From the NCBI RefSeq assembly GCF_004519545.1, contig NZ_SDKM01000016.1, positions 1 through 64,000 of the forward strand: a stretch of 64,000 nucleotides of DNA. The letters are read 5' to 3'. The DNA comes from Nocardioides guangzhouensis (GTDB lineage: Bacteria; Actinomycetota; Actinomycetes; Propionibacteriales; Nocardioidaceae). How positions within the stretch are numbered: position 1 is the stretch's first letter; every line of letters begins with the position of its first letter. The translations under genes were made by a program, and so were the position numbers. The notes beneath the pieces were generated by a model. That model saw only the letters and a program-made list of their open reading frames with translations. It was not told the origin of the DNA and searched no databases. This document shows positions 33,404 to 42,296 of the stretch, piece after piece.

Positions 33404-34873
33404 TCAGTCCCCTGTGAGCGGCAGGTCGATGACGAAGGTCGTCGAGCCGGGCCGGGAGTCGAGGCGTACGGCGCCCCCGTGCGCGGTCACGATCGCCTGC
33501 ACCAGCGACAGCCCGAGGCCCGCGCCACCGGGGTGGGCGTCCCGGGTACGGGCGCTGTCGCCGCGGGTGAACCGCTCGAAGGCGTGCCCCGCCAGCTCCG
33601 GCGGGAAGCCGGGGCCGTCGTCGTGGATGGTGATCCGGACCGGCTGCCCGGGGTGGCGGTCGCCGGGCCGGACGCCGACGGTGACCGTGGTACCGGGCGG
33701 GGTGTGCCGGCGGGCGTTGCCCAGCAGGTTCGTGACCACCTGGTGCAGCCGCGCCTCGTCGCCGGTGACCTCGACCGCCTCGTCGGGCAGGTCGAGCCGC
33801 CAGTGGTGGCCCGGATCGAGCACCCGGGCGTCGGAGACCGCCTCGAGCAGCAGCCGGGTCAGGTCGACAGGTCGCCGCTCCAGCGGACGGCCGGCGTCGA
33901 GCCGTGCGAGCAGCAGCAGGTCGTCGACCAGCGACGACATGCGGCCGGCCTCGGACTCCACCTTCTCCAGGGCGCCGAGCAGCGCGGCCGCGTCCTCGGG
34001 GGTGCGCCGCGACAGCTCGGCGTACCCGAGGATCGTGGCCAGCGGGGTCCGCAGCTCGTGGGAGGCGTCGGCGACGAACTGGCGCACCTGCTGCTCGCTC
34101 TCGTGCCGGGCCTCGAGCGAGGTCTCGACGTGCGTGAGGAGGGTGTTCAAGGCGGCACCGACCTGGCCGACCTCGGTGGCCTCGTCGGTGAGCCGCTCGG
34201 GCACCCGGGGGCTGACGTCGACCTCACCGCCGGAGAGCGGCAGCCCGCTCACCTCGTGCGCGGTGGCGGCGACCTCGCGCAGCGGCGCGAGCTGGCGGCG
34301 GACGAGGATCGACCCGACCGCGGCCGCGGTCAGCACCCCGGCCAGCGCCAGCAGCAGCTCCCACCAGATCAGCGAGGAGATCAGGTTGTCGACCTCGCGC
34401 GTCGGCAGGCCGGTGACCACGGTGCCGCCCGGAGTCTGCACCCCGGTCACCCGGTAGCTGCCCACGCCCGGCAGGTCGACGGTGTGCACGCTGCCGTCGG
34501 CGGGCACGGCCTGGAGCGCGGCGAGCGCCTCGCTGGAGAGCCGCTTCTCGTCCTCGGTGGTGAGCACCTGCCCCACCGTGCGGCCGTCGGGCATGTACAC
34601 CGCGGTCAGCGTGCCGACCCCTTGCCGGGCGATCGGCCGGATGTCGTCGCGGTCGCCGTCCGGAGCGAGCGGAGGTGCGGGGCGGTCGTGGTCGCGGTCG
34701 TCACCGAAGTGGGAGTCGCGGTGCAGCGCGGCCGTGACCTCGGTGTCGAGCTGGTTGGTGAGGTAGGCGCGCATCGCCAACGTCGTGGTCACCCCGACCA
34801 GAAGCGAGATGACCGCGACCAGCAGCACGGTGGTCAGCACCAGCCGCGAGGTCAGGGAGGCGGGCAGCTTCAT
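33404..34873 (-). CDS. Sensor histidine kinase (OmpR-partner type)
   Basis: A 489-residue membrane kinase. Two hydrophobic segments (about 10-35 and 165-192) flank an outer sensor domain of about 130 residues with an acidic, His/Asp-rich stretch (HRDSHFGDDRDHDRPAPP). A HAMP region follows, then the H-box SHELRTP with the phosphorylated His272, the N box NLLGNARRHTP and the G box DDGPGFPPE. Its ATG overlaps the stop of the response regulator gene (ATGA), so both are coupled. The His/Asp-rich loop could bind metal ions, but that is a guess. Confidence 0.92.
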   Translation of the reverse strand: MKLPASLTSRLVLTTVLLVAVISLLVGVTTTLAMRAYLTNQLDTEVTAALHRDSHFGDDRDHDRPAPPLAPDGDRDDIRPIARQGVGTLTAVYMPDGRTVGQVLTTEDEKRLSSEALAALQAVPADGSVHTVDLPGVGSYRVTGVQTPGGTVVTGLPTREVDNLISSLIWWELLLALAGVLTAAAVGSILVRRQLAPLREVAATAHEVSGLPLSGGEVDVSPRVPERLTDEATEVGQVGAALNTLLTHVETSLEARHESEQQVRQFVADASHELRTPLATILGYAELSRRTPEDAAALLGALEKVESEAGRMSSLVDDLLLLARLDAGRPLERRPVDLTRLLLEAVSDARVLDPGHHWRLDLPDEAVEVTGDEARLHQVVTNLLGNARRHTPPGTTVTVGVRPGDRHPGQPVRITIHDDGPGFPPELAGHAFERFTRGDSARTRDAHPGGAGLGLSLVQAIVTAHGGAVRLDSRPGSTTFVIDLPLTGD

Positions 34874-35592
34874 GGCTTCAGCACGTAGCCGGCGCCGCGC
34901 ATCGTGTGGATCATCGGCTCGCGCCCGGCGTCGATCTTCTTGCGCAGGTAGGAGATGTACAGCTCGACCACGTTGGCCTGGCCGCCGAAGTCGTAGTTCC
35001 AGACCCGGTCGAGGATCTGGGCCTTGGACAGCACCCGGCGCGGGTTGCGCATGAGGAACCGCAGCAGCTCGAACTCGGTGGCGGTCAGCGTGATCTCCTC
35101 GCCGTCGCGGCGTACCTCCCGGCTGTCCTCGTCGAGGGTCAGGTCGCCGACGGTGAGCACGGACTCCTCGCGGGCCGCCCGGGCCCCGGCCCGGCGGAGC
35201 AGCCCGCGCAGCCGGGCCACCAGCTCCTCGAGGCTGAACGGCTTGGTCACGTAGTCGTCCCCGCCCGCGGTCAGGCCGGCCACCCGGTCCTCGACCGAGT
35301 CGCGGGCGGTGAGGAAGACGACCGGTACGTCGGGCGCGAAGCCGCGGATCCGGCGCAGTACCTCCATGCCGTCGAAGTCCGGCAGCATCATGTCGAGCAC
35401 CACGGCGTCGGGCCGGAAGTCCTTCGCCGCCGCAACCGCCTTCGACCCGGTGTGCGCCTGCTGGGTCTCCCAGCCCTCGTAGCGCAGGGCCATGCTGATG
35501 AGCTCCGCGATGTTGTGCTCGTCGTCGACGACCAGGACCCGGAGCGGGCTGCCGTCGGGACGCGTGAGGGGCGGGGGTGTCTGGGAGCTCAT
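34870..35592 (-). CDS. Response regulator, OmpR family
   Basis: A 240-residue regulator. The receiver domain has the phosphorylation Asp67 (VVLDMMLPDFDG), the acidic pair Asp23-Asp24 (VVDDEH) and Lys in VTKPFS. The C-terminal winged helix has DEDSREVRRDGEEITLTATEFELLRFL and ends HTMRGAGYVLKP. It is in one operon with the kinase. Three direct CCTGT boxes at 11-bp spacing lie 33-59 bp upstream, the binding pattern of OmpR-class dimers, so autoregulation and control of the divergent Pro/Gly-rich membrane protein are likely. Confidence 0.93.
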   Translation of the reverse strand: MSSQTPPPLTRPDGSPLRVLVVDDEHNIAELISMALRYEGWETQQAHTGSKAVAAAKDFRPDAVVLDMMLPDFDGMEVLRRIRGFAPDVPVVFLTARDSVEDRVAGLTAGGDDYVTKPFSLEELVARLRGLLRRAGARAAREESVLTVGDLTLDEDSREVRRDGEEITLTATEFELLRFLMRNPRRVLSKAQILDRVWNYDFGGQANVVELYISYLRKKIDAGREPMIHTMRGAGYVLKP

Positions 35593-35605
35593 GCGGTCAC
35601 CGTCT

Positions 35606-35651
35606 CCTGTGCGCTTGCCGTCAGCCTGTCACGTTCCTGTGCGAATCCTGT
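35606..35651. promoter_or_regulatory. Phased response-regulator boxes
   Basis: CCTGT occurs at 35625, 35636 and 35647 (exactly 11 bp apart), with a further copy at 35606. Direct repeats phased by one helical turn are the usual binding site of OmpR/PhoB-class regulators. The site lies between the response regulator gene and the divergent membrane-protein gene. Confidence 0.65.
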
Positions 35652-35725
35652 GAAAGGTCGGACACCCAGCCGGTGCCGGGGCGACGCACAGCCTCCGCAC
35701 AGGGAGCGCGCGCACCGTGGCGGGC

Positions 35726-36310
35726 ATGAACGATGAGAAGAAGCCCGGCGACGCCCCGCTGCCGCCGGAGTACCACCAGGTCCCGCAGCCGCCGGCCCGG
35801 GAGTCCGCCGCCGAGGCGGGCCCAGCGGCGGGCCCAGCGGCGAGCGCAGCGGCGGGCGGAGGGGCGGGCGCAGGGGCGGGCGCAGAGGCGGCGCCGCCCG
35901 CGGAGCAGCAGGCCCCACCGCACTACCCGCAGCAGCCGCCGGGCTACCCGCCGTACGGCGCCGGGGCGCCGTACGGGCAGGCCTACGGCCAGGGGTACGG
36001 CGCGCCGTACGGCCAGCCCTCGGCGTACGGTGCCCCGGCACGGCCGCCGACCCGCTTCCGCGACCGCGTGCTCGGGATGCGCGCGGTCGCCGGCGTCGCC
36101 CTGGCCTCGGTGATCCTCGGCGGCGTCGGCGGGGCCGCGCTCGGTGCGGTCTCCTCGGGGAACGACGAGCGCGACGGCGGCCGGTTCGGAGGCGGCCCGG
36201 GCAATTTCCAGCAGGGGCAGAACGGTCAGCAGCCGTTCGGCGGCCAGCAGTTCCAGCAAGGGCAGGTCCCGCCCGGCGGCGACGACGACGGCCCCGACGA
36301 CGGGAACTGA
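35726..36310 (+). CDS. Pro/Gly/Tyr-rich single-span membrane protein
   Basis: A 194-residue protein. The first 105 residues are a low-complexity cytoplasmic tail, Ala/Gly/Pro-rich then Tyr/Gln/Pro-rich (repeats such as GQAYGQGYGAPYGQ). A single hydrophobic span (about 118-140, with the glycine-zipper-like GGVGGAALGAV) follows, then a Gly/Gln/Asp-rich outer tail. No enzyme domain. It is divergent from the two-component system and the boxes between them suggest it is a target. A role as an envelope stress protein is possible but unproven. Confidence 0.65.
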   Translation: MNDEKKPGDAPLPPEYHQVPQPPARESAAEAGPAAGPAASAAAGGGAGAGAGAEAAPPAEQQAPPHYPQQPPGYPPYGAGAPYGQAYGQGYGAPYGQPSAYGAPARPPTRFRDRVLGMRAVAGVALASVILGGVGGAALGAVSSGNDERDGGRFGGGPGNFQQGQNGQQPFGGQQFQQGQVPPGGDDDGPDDGN

Positions 36311-36405
36311 CGAGCGGAGCCGACGAGCGGAACTGACCGGGGCTACCGGCCGGTCGCGGCCAGTCGGGGTTGATCTCCGCCGCGATCGGCGGTTGGGATG
36401 GGGGG

Positions 36406-37374
36406 ATGACCGATGACTTCTCGGACCTCGGCACCCCTTCCACCTCCCGACGCGGCTTCCTGGCCGGCACCGCCGGGACCGGTCTCGGCCTCGCGGTTGC
36501 GGCCCCGATCGGGCTCGGTGCGGCCGCCGCGGCGGCCGCACCGGGCGGCCCGGCCTGGCCCGACGGGCCCGGCAGCCGCAACCAACCGCAACGACCGGAT
36601 CCGGAGCTGACCTCGATCCTGGCCGCGATCGACCCAGCCCGGATCGAGGCCAACGTCCGCACGCTGGTCTCCTTCGGCACGCGGCACACGCTCTCCGACC
36701 AGGACGACCCCGAGCGCGGCATCGGGGCCGCCCGGGACTGGCTGTTCGACGAGTTCTCGCGGTACGCCGCCGCCTCGGGCGGCCGGATGACGGTCGAGAA
36801 GCAGTCCTACGTGCAGCCGCCGGCCAATCGGGTCCCCGTGGCCACCCGGATCACGAACGTGCTCGCCACGCTGCAGGGCTCGACCGACCCCGACCGGGTC
36901 TACCTCATCTCCGGGCACTACGACTCCCGGGTCACCGACGTCATGAACGCGACCGCGGACGCGCCCGGCGCCGACGACGACGCGTCCGGGGTCGCGGTCT
37001 CCCTGGAGGTGGCGCGGGTGCTGGCCACGCACCGGCCGGCCGCGACGATCGTCTGTGCCGCGGTGGCGGGGGAGGAGCAGGGCCTCTACGGCTCCACCCA
37101 CCTGGCCGAGCAGCTGAAGGCGGCCGGCAAGGACGTGCAGGGCATGTTCACCAACGACATCGTGGGCAGCTCCACTGCCGACGACGGCAAGCGCGACCCG
37201 CGCAGCATCCGGCTGTTCGCCGAGGGTGTTGCGGCGGGAAGCGGAGTCCCGCCGCGTTCCCGCTCCCGCAGAGCTGACCCTGGCGCCCGGCCTGTCCCGA
37301 GCCCCGGCAATGGCAGCGGTATTGCAGGGAGTCGGCGCGGGACGTGTCATGGGGCCGCAATCGCAGCCGTATGA
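36406..37374 (+). pseudogene. Truncated Tat-exported M28 aminopeptidase
   Basis: The 5' part of an M28-family zinc peptidase gene, 322 codons. It has a twin-arginine signal (SRRGFLAG at 14-21), GHYDSR with the first zinc His171, the DDDASG metal-bridging acids near 191, and the catalytic VAGEEQG near 223. Homology ends near residue 275 (position about 37231). The rest, about 170 residues with the last zinc-binding His, is missing and replaced by an unrelated Arg/Ser/Gly-rich frame that reads into three copies of a 50-bp repeat. The protein is not expected to work. Downstream hrpA begins 100 bp later. Confidence 0.75.
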
Positions 37375-37430
37375 CAGGGAATCGGGCGCGGGACCTGTCA
37401 TGCGGCCGCAATTGCAGCCGAACGACAGCA
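37289..37430. repeat. Tandem 50-bp repeats between M28 remnant and hrpA
   Basis: Two full copies (from 37327 and 37377) and one partial copy (from about 37289) of a unit containing GGCGCGGGAC-TGTCATG-GGCCGCAAT-GCAGCC. Copies differ by about one base in seven. They cover the missing 3' end of the peptidase gene. Confidence 0.7.
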
Positions 37431-37474
37431 CACGCGAGCAAACCCCCGCGCGGGCACTTCGGGGCTCGGGCACA

Positions 37475-40400
37475 ATGGCGCCCGTTGTGTCCGAGTCCTC
37501 CGCCCCGTCCCTGACGATCCGCTACCCGCCCGAGCTGCCGGTCAGCGAGCGGCGCGACGACATCGCCGCGGCGATCCGCGACCACCAGGTCGTCATCGTC
37601 GCCGGCGAGACCGGGTCCGGGAAGACCACGCAGCTGCCGAAGATCTGCCTCGAGCTCGGTCGCGGGCTGAAGGGCCTGATCGGGCACACCCAACCGCGCC
37701 GGATCGCGGCCCGGTCGGTGGCCGAACGGATCGCCGAGGAGCTCGACACCGAGCTCGGGGACCTGGTCGGCTACCAGGTCCGGTTCACCGACCGCACCTC
37801 GCGCTCCTCGCGGCTGAAGCTGATGACCGACGGCATCCTGCTCGCCGAGCTCCAGCGCGACCGCCAGCTGCGGAAGTACGACACGATCATCATCGACGAG
37901 GCGCACGAGCGGTCGCTCAACATCGACTTCATCCTCGGCTATCTCAAGCGGCTGCTCCCGAAGCGGCCCGACCTCAAGGTCATCATCACCTCCGCCACCA
38001 TCGACCCGGAGCGGTTCGCCGCGCACTTCGCCGACCGGCGGGGGAGGCCGGCGCCGATCGTCGAGGTCTCCGGGCGCACCTACCCGGTCGAGGTCCGCTA
38101 CCGCCCGCTCATCGAACTGCCCGAAGAGGACGAGGAAGGGGAGGCGTTCGTCCGCGACCAGACCGAGGCGATCCTGGACGCCGTCGCCGAGCTCTTGCAG
38201 GAGGGACCCGGCGACGTGCTCGTGTTCCTCCCGGGCGAGCGCGAGATCCGCGACACCGCCGACGCCCTCGACGGCCGCGCCGGGCTCGAGGTGCTGCCGC
38301 TGTACTCCCGGCTCTCCGCCGCCGAGCAGCACCGGGTGTTCCGGCCGACCGCCTCCTCGCTCACCCGCCGGGTGGTGCTCGCGACCAACGTCGCCGAGAC
38401 CTCGCTGACCGTCCCGGGCATCCGGTACGTCGTGGACACCGGCGTCGCACGCATCTCCCGCTACTCCGTGCGGACCAAGGTGCAGCGGCTGCCGATCGAG
38501 CCGATCAGCCAGGCGTCCGCCAACCAGCGGTCGGGTCGCTGCGGCCGGGTCGCCGCCGGCGTCGCGATCCGGCTCTACTCCGAGGAGGACTACCTCGGTC
38601 GTCCCGAGTTCACCGAGCCGGAAATCCTGCGCACCAACCTGGCCTCGGTCATCCTCCAGATGACCTCGCTGGGCCTCGGCGACCTGGCCCGGTTCCCGTT
38701 CGTGGAACCGCCGGACCGGCGCAACGTCTCCGCCGGCACGCAGCTGCTGGAGGAGCTCGGCGCGCTGGACTCGGGTGGTTTCGAGACGGGCGCAGAGCGC
38801 CCTCCTCAACCACCGAAGGGCGGCGGGCCGCTGGTTGAGGAGCGAGCGCCAGCGAGCGTCTCGAAACCAGCGACGGGGCGCCGGCCGGGCCCCCGACTGA
38901 CGAAGATCGGCCGCCGCCTCGCCCGGCTCCCGATCGACCCCCGCCTGGCCCGGATGATCCTCGAGGCCGAGCGCCTCGGCTGCGTGCGCGAGGTGATCGT
39001 CATCGCCGCCGCGCTGTCCCTGCAGGACCCGCGCGAGCGGCCCGCCGAGCAGCAGGCGCAGGCCGACCAGGCGCACGCCCGGTTCAAGGACAAGAGCTCG
39101 GACTTCCTCACCTGGCTCAACCTCTGGAGGCACCTCAAGCAGCAGCAGCGAGACCTGTCCTCGAGCGCGTTCCGGCGGATGTGCAAGCGCGAGTTCCTCA
39201 ACTACCTGCGCGTGCGCGAGTGGCAGGACTTCGAGTCGCAGCTGCGCCAGGTCTGCAAGGAGATGAAGGTGCAGGTCGGCCAGCCGGCCGACGTACCCGA
39301 CGCCGACGGCATCCACCAGGCCCTCCTCTCCGGGTTGCTGTCGCACATCGGCCTGCTGGAGGAGCGGGACAAGACCCAGCCGGGCCAGCGGCGACCCGGC
39401 CCGCGGGAGTACCTCGGTGCCCGCGGTGCCAGGTTCGCGATCTTCCCCGGCTCGGGGCTCAAGGGCGCCAACCCGCAGTACCTCATGGCCGGTGAGCTGG
39501 TGGAGACCTCCCGCCTGTGGGCCCGCCAGAACGCCGCGATCAAGCCCGAGTGGGCCGAGCGGCTGGGCGCGCACCTGGTGAAGCGGACCTACTCCGAGCC
39601 GCACTGGTCGCGGAAGCGCGCCGCGGTGGTCGCCTACGAGCGGGTCACGCTGTACGGCGTCCCGCTGGTCGCCGACCGGCTCGTGAACTACGGCCGGATC
39701 GATGCCGAGCTCAGCCGGGAGCTGTTCCTCCGGCACGCGCTGGTGTACGGCGAGTGGCAGACGCGGCACCGCTTCTACACCGAGAACCTCCGGCTGCTGG
39801 AGGAGGCCGAGGAGCTCGAGCACCGGGCCCGGCGGCGCGACATCGTGGTCGACGAGCACACCCTGTTCGACTTCTACGACGCCCGGGTCGGGGCCGACGT
39901 GGTCAGCGGTGCGCACTTCGACCAGTGGTGGAAGCGCGAGCGGCAGAAGCGGCCGGACCTGCTCACGTTCGACCCCGAGATGCTCACCCACGACACCGCG
40001 GCCGAGGTGCGTGCGCAGGACTACCCCGAGCTGTGGCACAGCGAGGGGCTGACCTTCCCGATCGCCTACCACTTCGAGCCGGGGGCCGCCGACGACGGCC
40101 TCACGATCGACGTACCGGTAGCCACGCTGAACCGGGTCGAGGCCGACCAGTTCAGCTGGATCGTGCCCGGGCTGCGCGAGGAGCTGGTGACCGCCCTGAT
40201 CCGGTCGCTGCCGAAGAACCTGCGCGTGAGCTTCGTGCCGGCGCCGAACAAGGCGCGCGAGTTCCTGGCCGCCGTACCCGCCGGTGACGAGCCGCTGCTG
40301 ACCGCGCTGACCCGCTGGATGCGGTCGACCACCGGGGTGGTCGTGCCCGAGGAGGCGTGGGACTGGACGAAGGTGCCGGAGCACCTGCGGCCGACGTTCC

Positions 40401-41371
40401 GGGTGGTCGACGACGGCGGCCGCGAGCAGGGCCGGGGCAAGGACCTCGAGGCGCTCAAGGAACCGCTGCGGCCGCGGTTCGCCGAGGCGATGGCGTCGGT
40501 CGCGTCCGACTCGGGGATCACCGCGACCGGGCAGACGACGTGGACGTTCGGCACCATCGAGAAGGCGTTCACGCAGGTGCGCGCGGGGCACGAGGTGCGC
40601 GGTTACCCAGCGCTGGTGGACGAGGTGTCGAGCATCGGCCTCCAGGTGTACGGCTCCGAGGACGAGCAGGAGGCGCGGCACCGGCTCGGCGTACGCCGGC
40701 TGCTGCAGCTGAACACCTCGTCGCCGGCGAAGGCGATCGTTGACTCGTTCGGCAACACCGAGAAGCTGGCGCTGGCCGGATCGCCGTACCCGACGGTGGC
40801 GGAGCTGCTCGACGACTGCGTCGCGGCGGTGCTCCAGCGCGCCGTGGACGCGCGGCCGCCGGTCCGGTCGGAGGAGGAGTACGCCGCGCTGCTGGCCGCG
40901 GTGCGCCCGGACCTGGAGGCGCGGGTGCGGGCGGTGGTGCAGGACGTGTTCACGGTGCTGGCCGCGTGGCGCCGTACGGACAAGACGCTGAGCGGGCGGG
41001 CCGAGATGTCCACGCTGCCGGCGCTCTCGGACATGAAGGCGCAGGTCGCCCGGCTGGTGCGGCGCGGCTTCGTCGCCGAGGCCGGGGTCGAGCAGCTGCG
41101 GCAGCTGCCGCGCTACCTCGCCGCCGTCGACCTGCGCCGGGAGCGGCTCGACGGCGACGTGGTACGCGACCGTCAGCTGATGGGCCAGATCGCCGACCTC
41201 CAGGCGGCCTGGGAGCACCGGGTCGAGGCGCTCCCCGAGGGCCGCCCTCCGGGCGCCGCGCTGCGCCAGGTGCGCTGGATGCTCGAGGAGTACCGCGTCT
41301 CCCTGTGGGCTCAGCAGCTCGGCACGGCGTATCCGGTCAGCGACGCCCGGATCCGCAAGGCCCTCACCTGA
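37475..41371 (+). CDS. hrpA: ATP-dependent RNA helicase HrpA
   Basis: A 1298-residue DEAH-box helicase. Walker A GETGSGKTTQ is near residue 43, the DEAH box IIIDEAHERSLN near 140, SATID near 173, and motif VI QRSGRCGRV near 350; HA2, OB and DUF3418 C-terminal regions follow, so it is the full HrpA form. HrpA handles mRNA processing and rescue of stalled ribosomes in E. coli. Residues about 434-466, between LEELGALD and RLTKIGRRLARLP, are an insert coded by two inverted copies of the dispersed repeat, in frame and without stop. ATG start at 37475. Probably functional. Confidence 0.92.
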   Translation: MAPVVSESSAPSLTIRYPPELPVSERRDDIAAAIRDHQVVIVAGETGSGKTTQLPKICLELGRGLKGLIGHTQPRRIAARSVAERIAEELDTELGDLVGYQVRFTDRTSRSSRLKLMTDGILLAELQRDRQLRKYDTIIIDEAHERSLNIDFILGYLKRLLPKRPDLKVIITSATIDPERFAAHFADRRGRPAPIVEVSGRTYPVEVRYRPLIELPEEDEEGEAFVRDQTEAILDAVAELLQEGPGDVLVFLPGEREIRDTADALDGRAGLEVLPLYSRLSAAEQHRVFRPTASSLTRRVVLATNVAETSLTVPGIRYVVDTGVARISRYSVRTKVQRLPIEPISQASANQRSGRCGRVAAGVAIRLYSEEDYLGRPEFTEPEILRTNLASVILQMTSLGLGDLARFPFVEPPDRRNVSAGTQLLEELGALDSGGFETGAERPPQPPKGGGPLVEERAPASVSKPATGRRPGPRLTKIGRRLARLPIDPRLARMILEAERLGCVREVIVIAAALSLQDPRERPAEQQAQADQAHARFKDKSSDFLTWLNLWRHLKQQQRDLSSSAFRRMCKREFLNYLRVREWQDFESQLRQVCKEMKVQVGQPADVPDADGIHQALLSGLLSHIGLLEERDKTQPGQRRPGPREYLGARGARFAIFPGSGLKGANPQYLMAGELVETSRLWARQNAAIKPEWAERLGAHLVKRTYSEPHWSRKRAAVVAYERVTLYGVPLVADRLVNYGRIDAELSRELFLRHALVYGEWQTRHRFYTENLRLLEEAEELEHRARRRDIVVDEHTLFDFYDARVGADVVSGAHFDQWWKRERQKRPDLLTFDPEMLTHDTAAEVRAQDYPELWHSEGLTFPIAYHFEPGAADDGLTIDVPVATLNRVEADQFSWIVPGLREELVTALIRSLPKNLRVSFVPAPNKAREFLAAVPAGDEPLLTALTRWMRSTTGVVVPEEAWDWTKVPEHLRPTFRVVDDGGREQGRGKDLEALKEPLRPRFAEAMASVASDSGITATGQTTWTFGTIEKAFTQVRAGHEVRGYPALVDEVSSIGLQVYGSEDEQEARHRLGVRRLLQLNTSSPAKAIVDSFGNTEKLALAGSPYPTVAELLDDCVAAVLQRAVDARPPVRSEEEYAALLAAVRPDLEARVRAVVQDVFTVLAAWRRTDKTLSGRAEMSTLPALSDMKAQVARLVRRGFVAEAGVEQLRQLPRYLAAVDLRRERLDGDVVRDRQLMGQIADLQAAWEHRVEALPEGRPPGAALRQVRWMLEEYRVSLWAQQLGTAYPVSDARIRKALT
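38774..38872. repeat. Inverted pair of dispersed repeat inside hrpA
   Basis: Copy 1 at 38774-38814 (GGTGGTTTCGAGACG to CTCCTCAACCACC) and copy 2 at 38830-38872 in opposite orientation (GCTGGTTGAGGAGC to GTCTCGAAACCAGC). Together with the flanks they add about 33 codons to hrpA without a frameshift. Confidence 0.82.
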
Positions 41372-41393
41372 CTCCCCACGATCGCCGGTCACC

Positions 41394-41430
41394 GCTGGTT
41401 GAGGAGGCGCGCCAGCGCCGTCTCGAAACC
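41394..41430. repeat. Dispersed repeat after hrpA
   Basis: A copy in the same orientation as copy 2 within hrpA (GCTGGTTGAGGAGGCGC to GTCTCGAAACC), 23 bp after the hrpA stop. It may serve as a hairpin terminator there. Confidence 0.72.
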
Positions 41431-41472
41431 GAGGTGCGATCCGTGGCTACCCGCCGGACATAGGCTGAGCCG

Positions 41473-42060
41473 GTGACCGAACGGCGACACCACCGGCCCA
41501 CCACCCCCGGCGCGCTCTTCTTCGAGAAGCTGGACGGCGGCGCCGACCCGCAGCTCGTCTCGGAGGCCGCCGACCGCGCGGCCACGTTGCTGGTCCGCGG
41601 TGCCCGGGACTCGGGGGACGCCGAGGTCGCCGGCCGCTTGCTGCACCTCGCCGACAACGAGGGCCTCGAGACCCTGGCCGACGTCTGGGCCGGGTCGCCG
41701 GCGGACTCGCTGGCCGGGTGCCTGTGGCGGCTCTACGTGCTCCGCGCCTGGGTGCACCGCGCCCCGGTGCAGGCGGCCGAGCAGTTCGAGTCCGGACGCG
41801 CGACCGCGCAGGTCGCCCGCGTTGTCGCCGGCGTCGCCGACCCGCCCGGCCCGGACGAGGTGCGGGCCATGGTCGACCAGGTGCTGCAGGGGATCGCGGG
41901 CGGCGACTTCGCCGACGTACTGCTGCGGGCCGCGGCGTTCGCGCGCGTCGTGGCGGTCGGCAGGGCGCACCTGAACAGCCCGGACGCGTCGCGGATGCTC
42001 ACCATGAGCGAGCAGCTCGAGGCGGCGGCCCACCTGGAGCTGGCCGGCGAGCTGGCCTGA
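41473..42060 (+). CDS. Conserved actinobacterial hypothetical protein
   Basis: A 195-residue, mostly helical soluble protein starting at a GTG. It has ADNEGLETLADVWAGSPADSLAGCLWRLYVLRAWVHRAP in the middle and an acidic C-terminus. I recognise the type as a conserved actinobacterial protein of unknown function; no catalytic motif is visible. The DNA between it and hrpA holds only a repeat. Two 21-bp direct repeats follow its stop. Confidence 0.7.
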   Translation: MTERRHHRPTTPGALFFEKLDGGADPQLVSEAADRAATLLVRGARDSGDAEVAGRLLHLADNEGLETLADVWAGSPADSLAGCLWRLYVLRAWVHRAPVQAAEQFESGRATAQVARVVAGVADPPGPDEVRAMVDQVLQGIAGGDFADVLLRAAAFARVVAVGRAHLNSPDASRMLTMSEQLEAAAHLELAGELA

Positions 42061-42103
42061 CCGCAAGACCGGGCACCTCGGGCCGCAAGAAGGGGCACCT
42101 CGG
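42061..42103 (+). repeat. Pair of 21-bp direct repeats
   Basis: CCGCAAGACCGGGCACCTCGG at 42061 and CCGCAAGAAGGGGCACCTCGG at 42083, 22 bp apart, 19 of 21 bases identical, starting directly after the stop codon. The rest of this 346-bp gene-free stretch (42061-42406) holds the structured element at 42115 and a dispersed repeat copy at 42297. Confidence 0.65.
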
Positions 42104-42114
42104 CGGGAGGTGAA

Positions 42115-42203
42115 AGGCACGCCGGACCGGGAGCGCCTCACGGCGCGTGGCCGCTCGTAGCGGCTTGTGTTGGGACCCGGGGCTGCCGCGGTCCGGCGTG
42201 CCT
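42115..42203. other. Structured 89-bp element: long outer stem with two inner hairpins
   Basis: A perfect 15-bp inverted repeat (42115-42129 with 42189-42203; AGGCACGCCGGACCG / CGGTCCGGCGTGCCT) encloses two perfect hairpins, GCGCC-TCAC-GGCGC (42133-42146) and GCCGCT-CGT-AGCGGC (42150-42164). This is a three-way-junction layout. It could be a structured RNA or a small miniature element with terminal inverted repeats. It lies between two plus-strand genes. Confidence 0.6.
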
Positions 42204-42296
42204 CCGTCGAGTCTAAGGGACCGTTCACGGGAGCCAAGGCATTGTGGCAAAGGTGTGGAGGAGCACGCCAGACCAGTGCGCTCGACGGTCGCGGGG

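Noticed and set aside
37148..41392. A 1414-codon open frame on the minus strand across hrpA
   Set aside because: It is a GC-bias shadow: its translation is Arg/Leu/His/Gly-rich low-complexity with no domain, while the plus strand has a complete HrpA.
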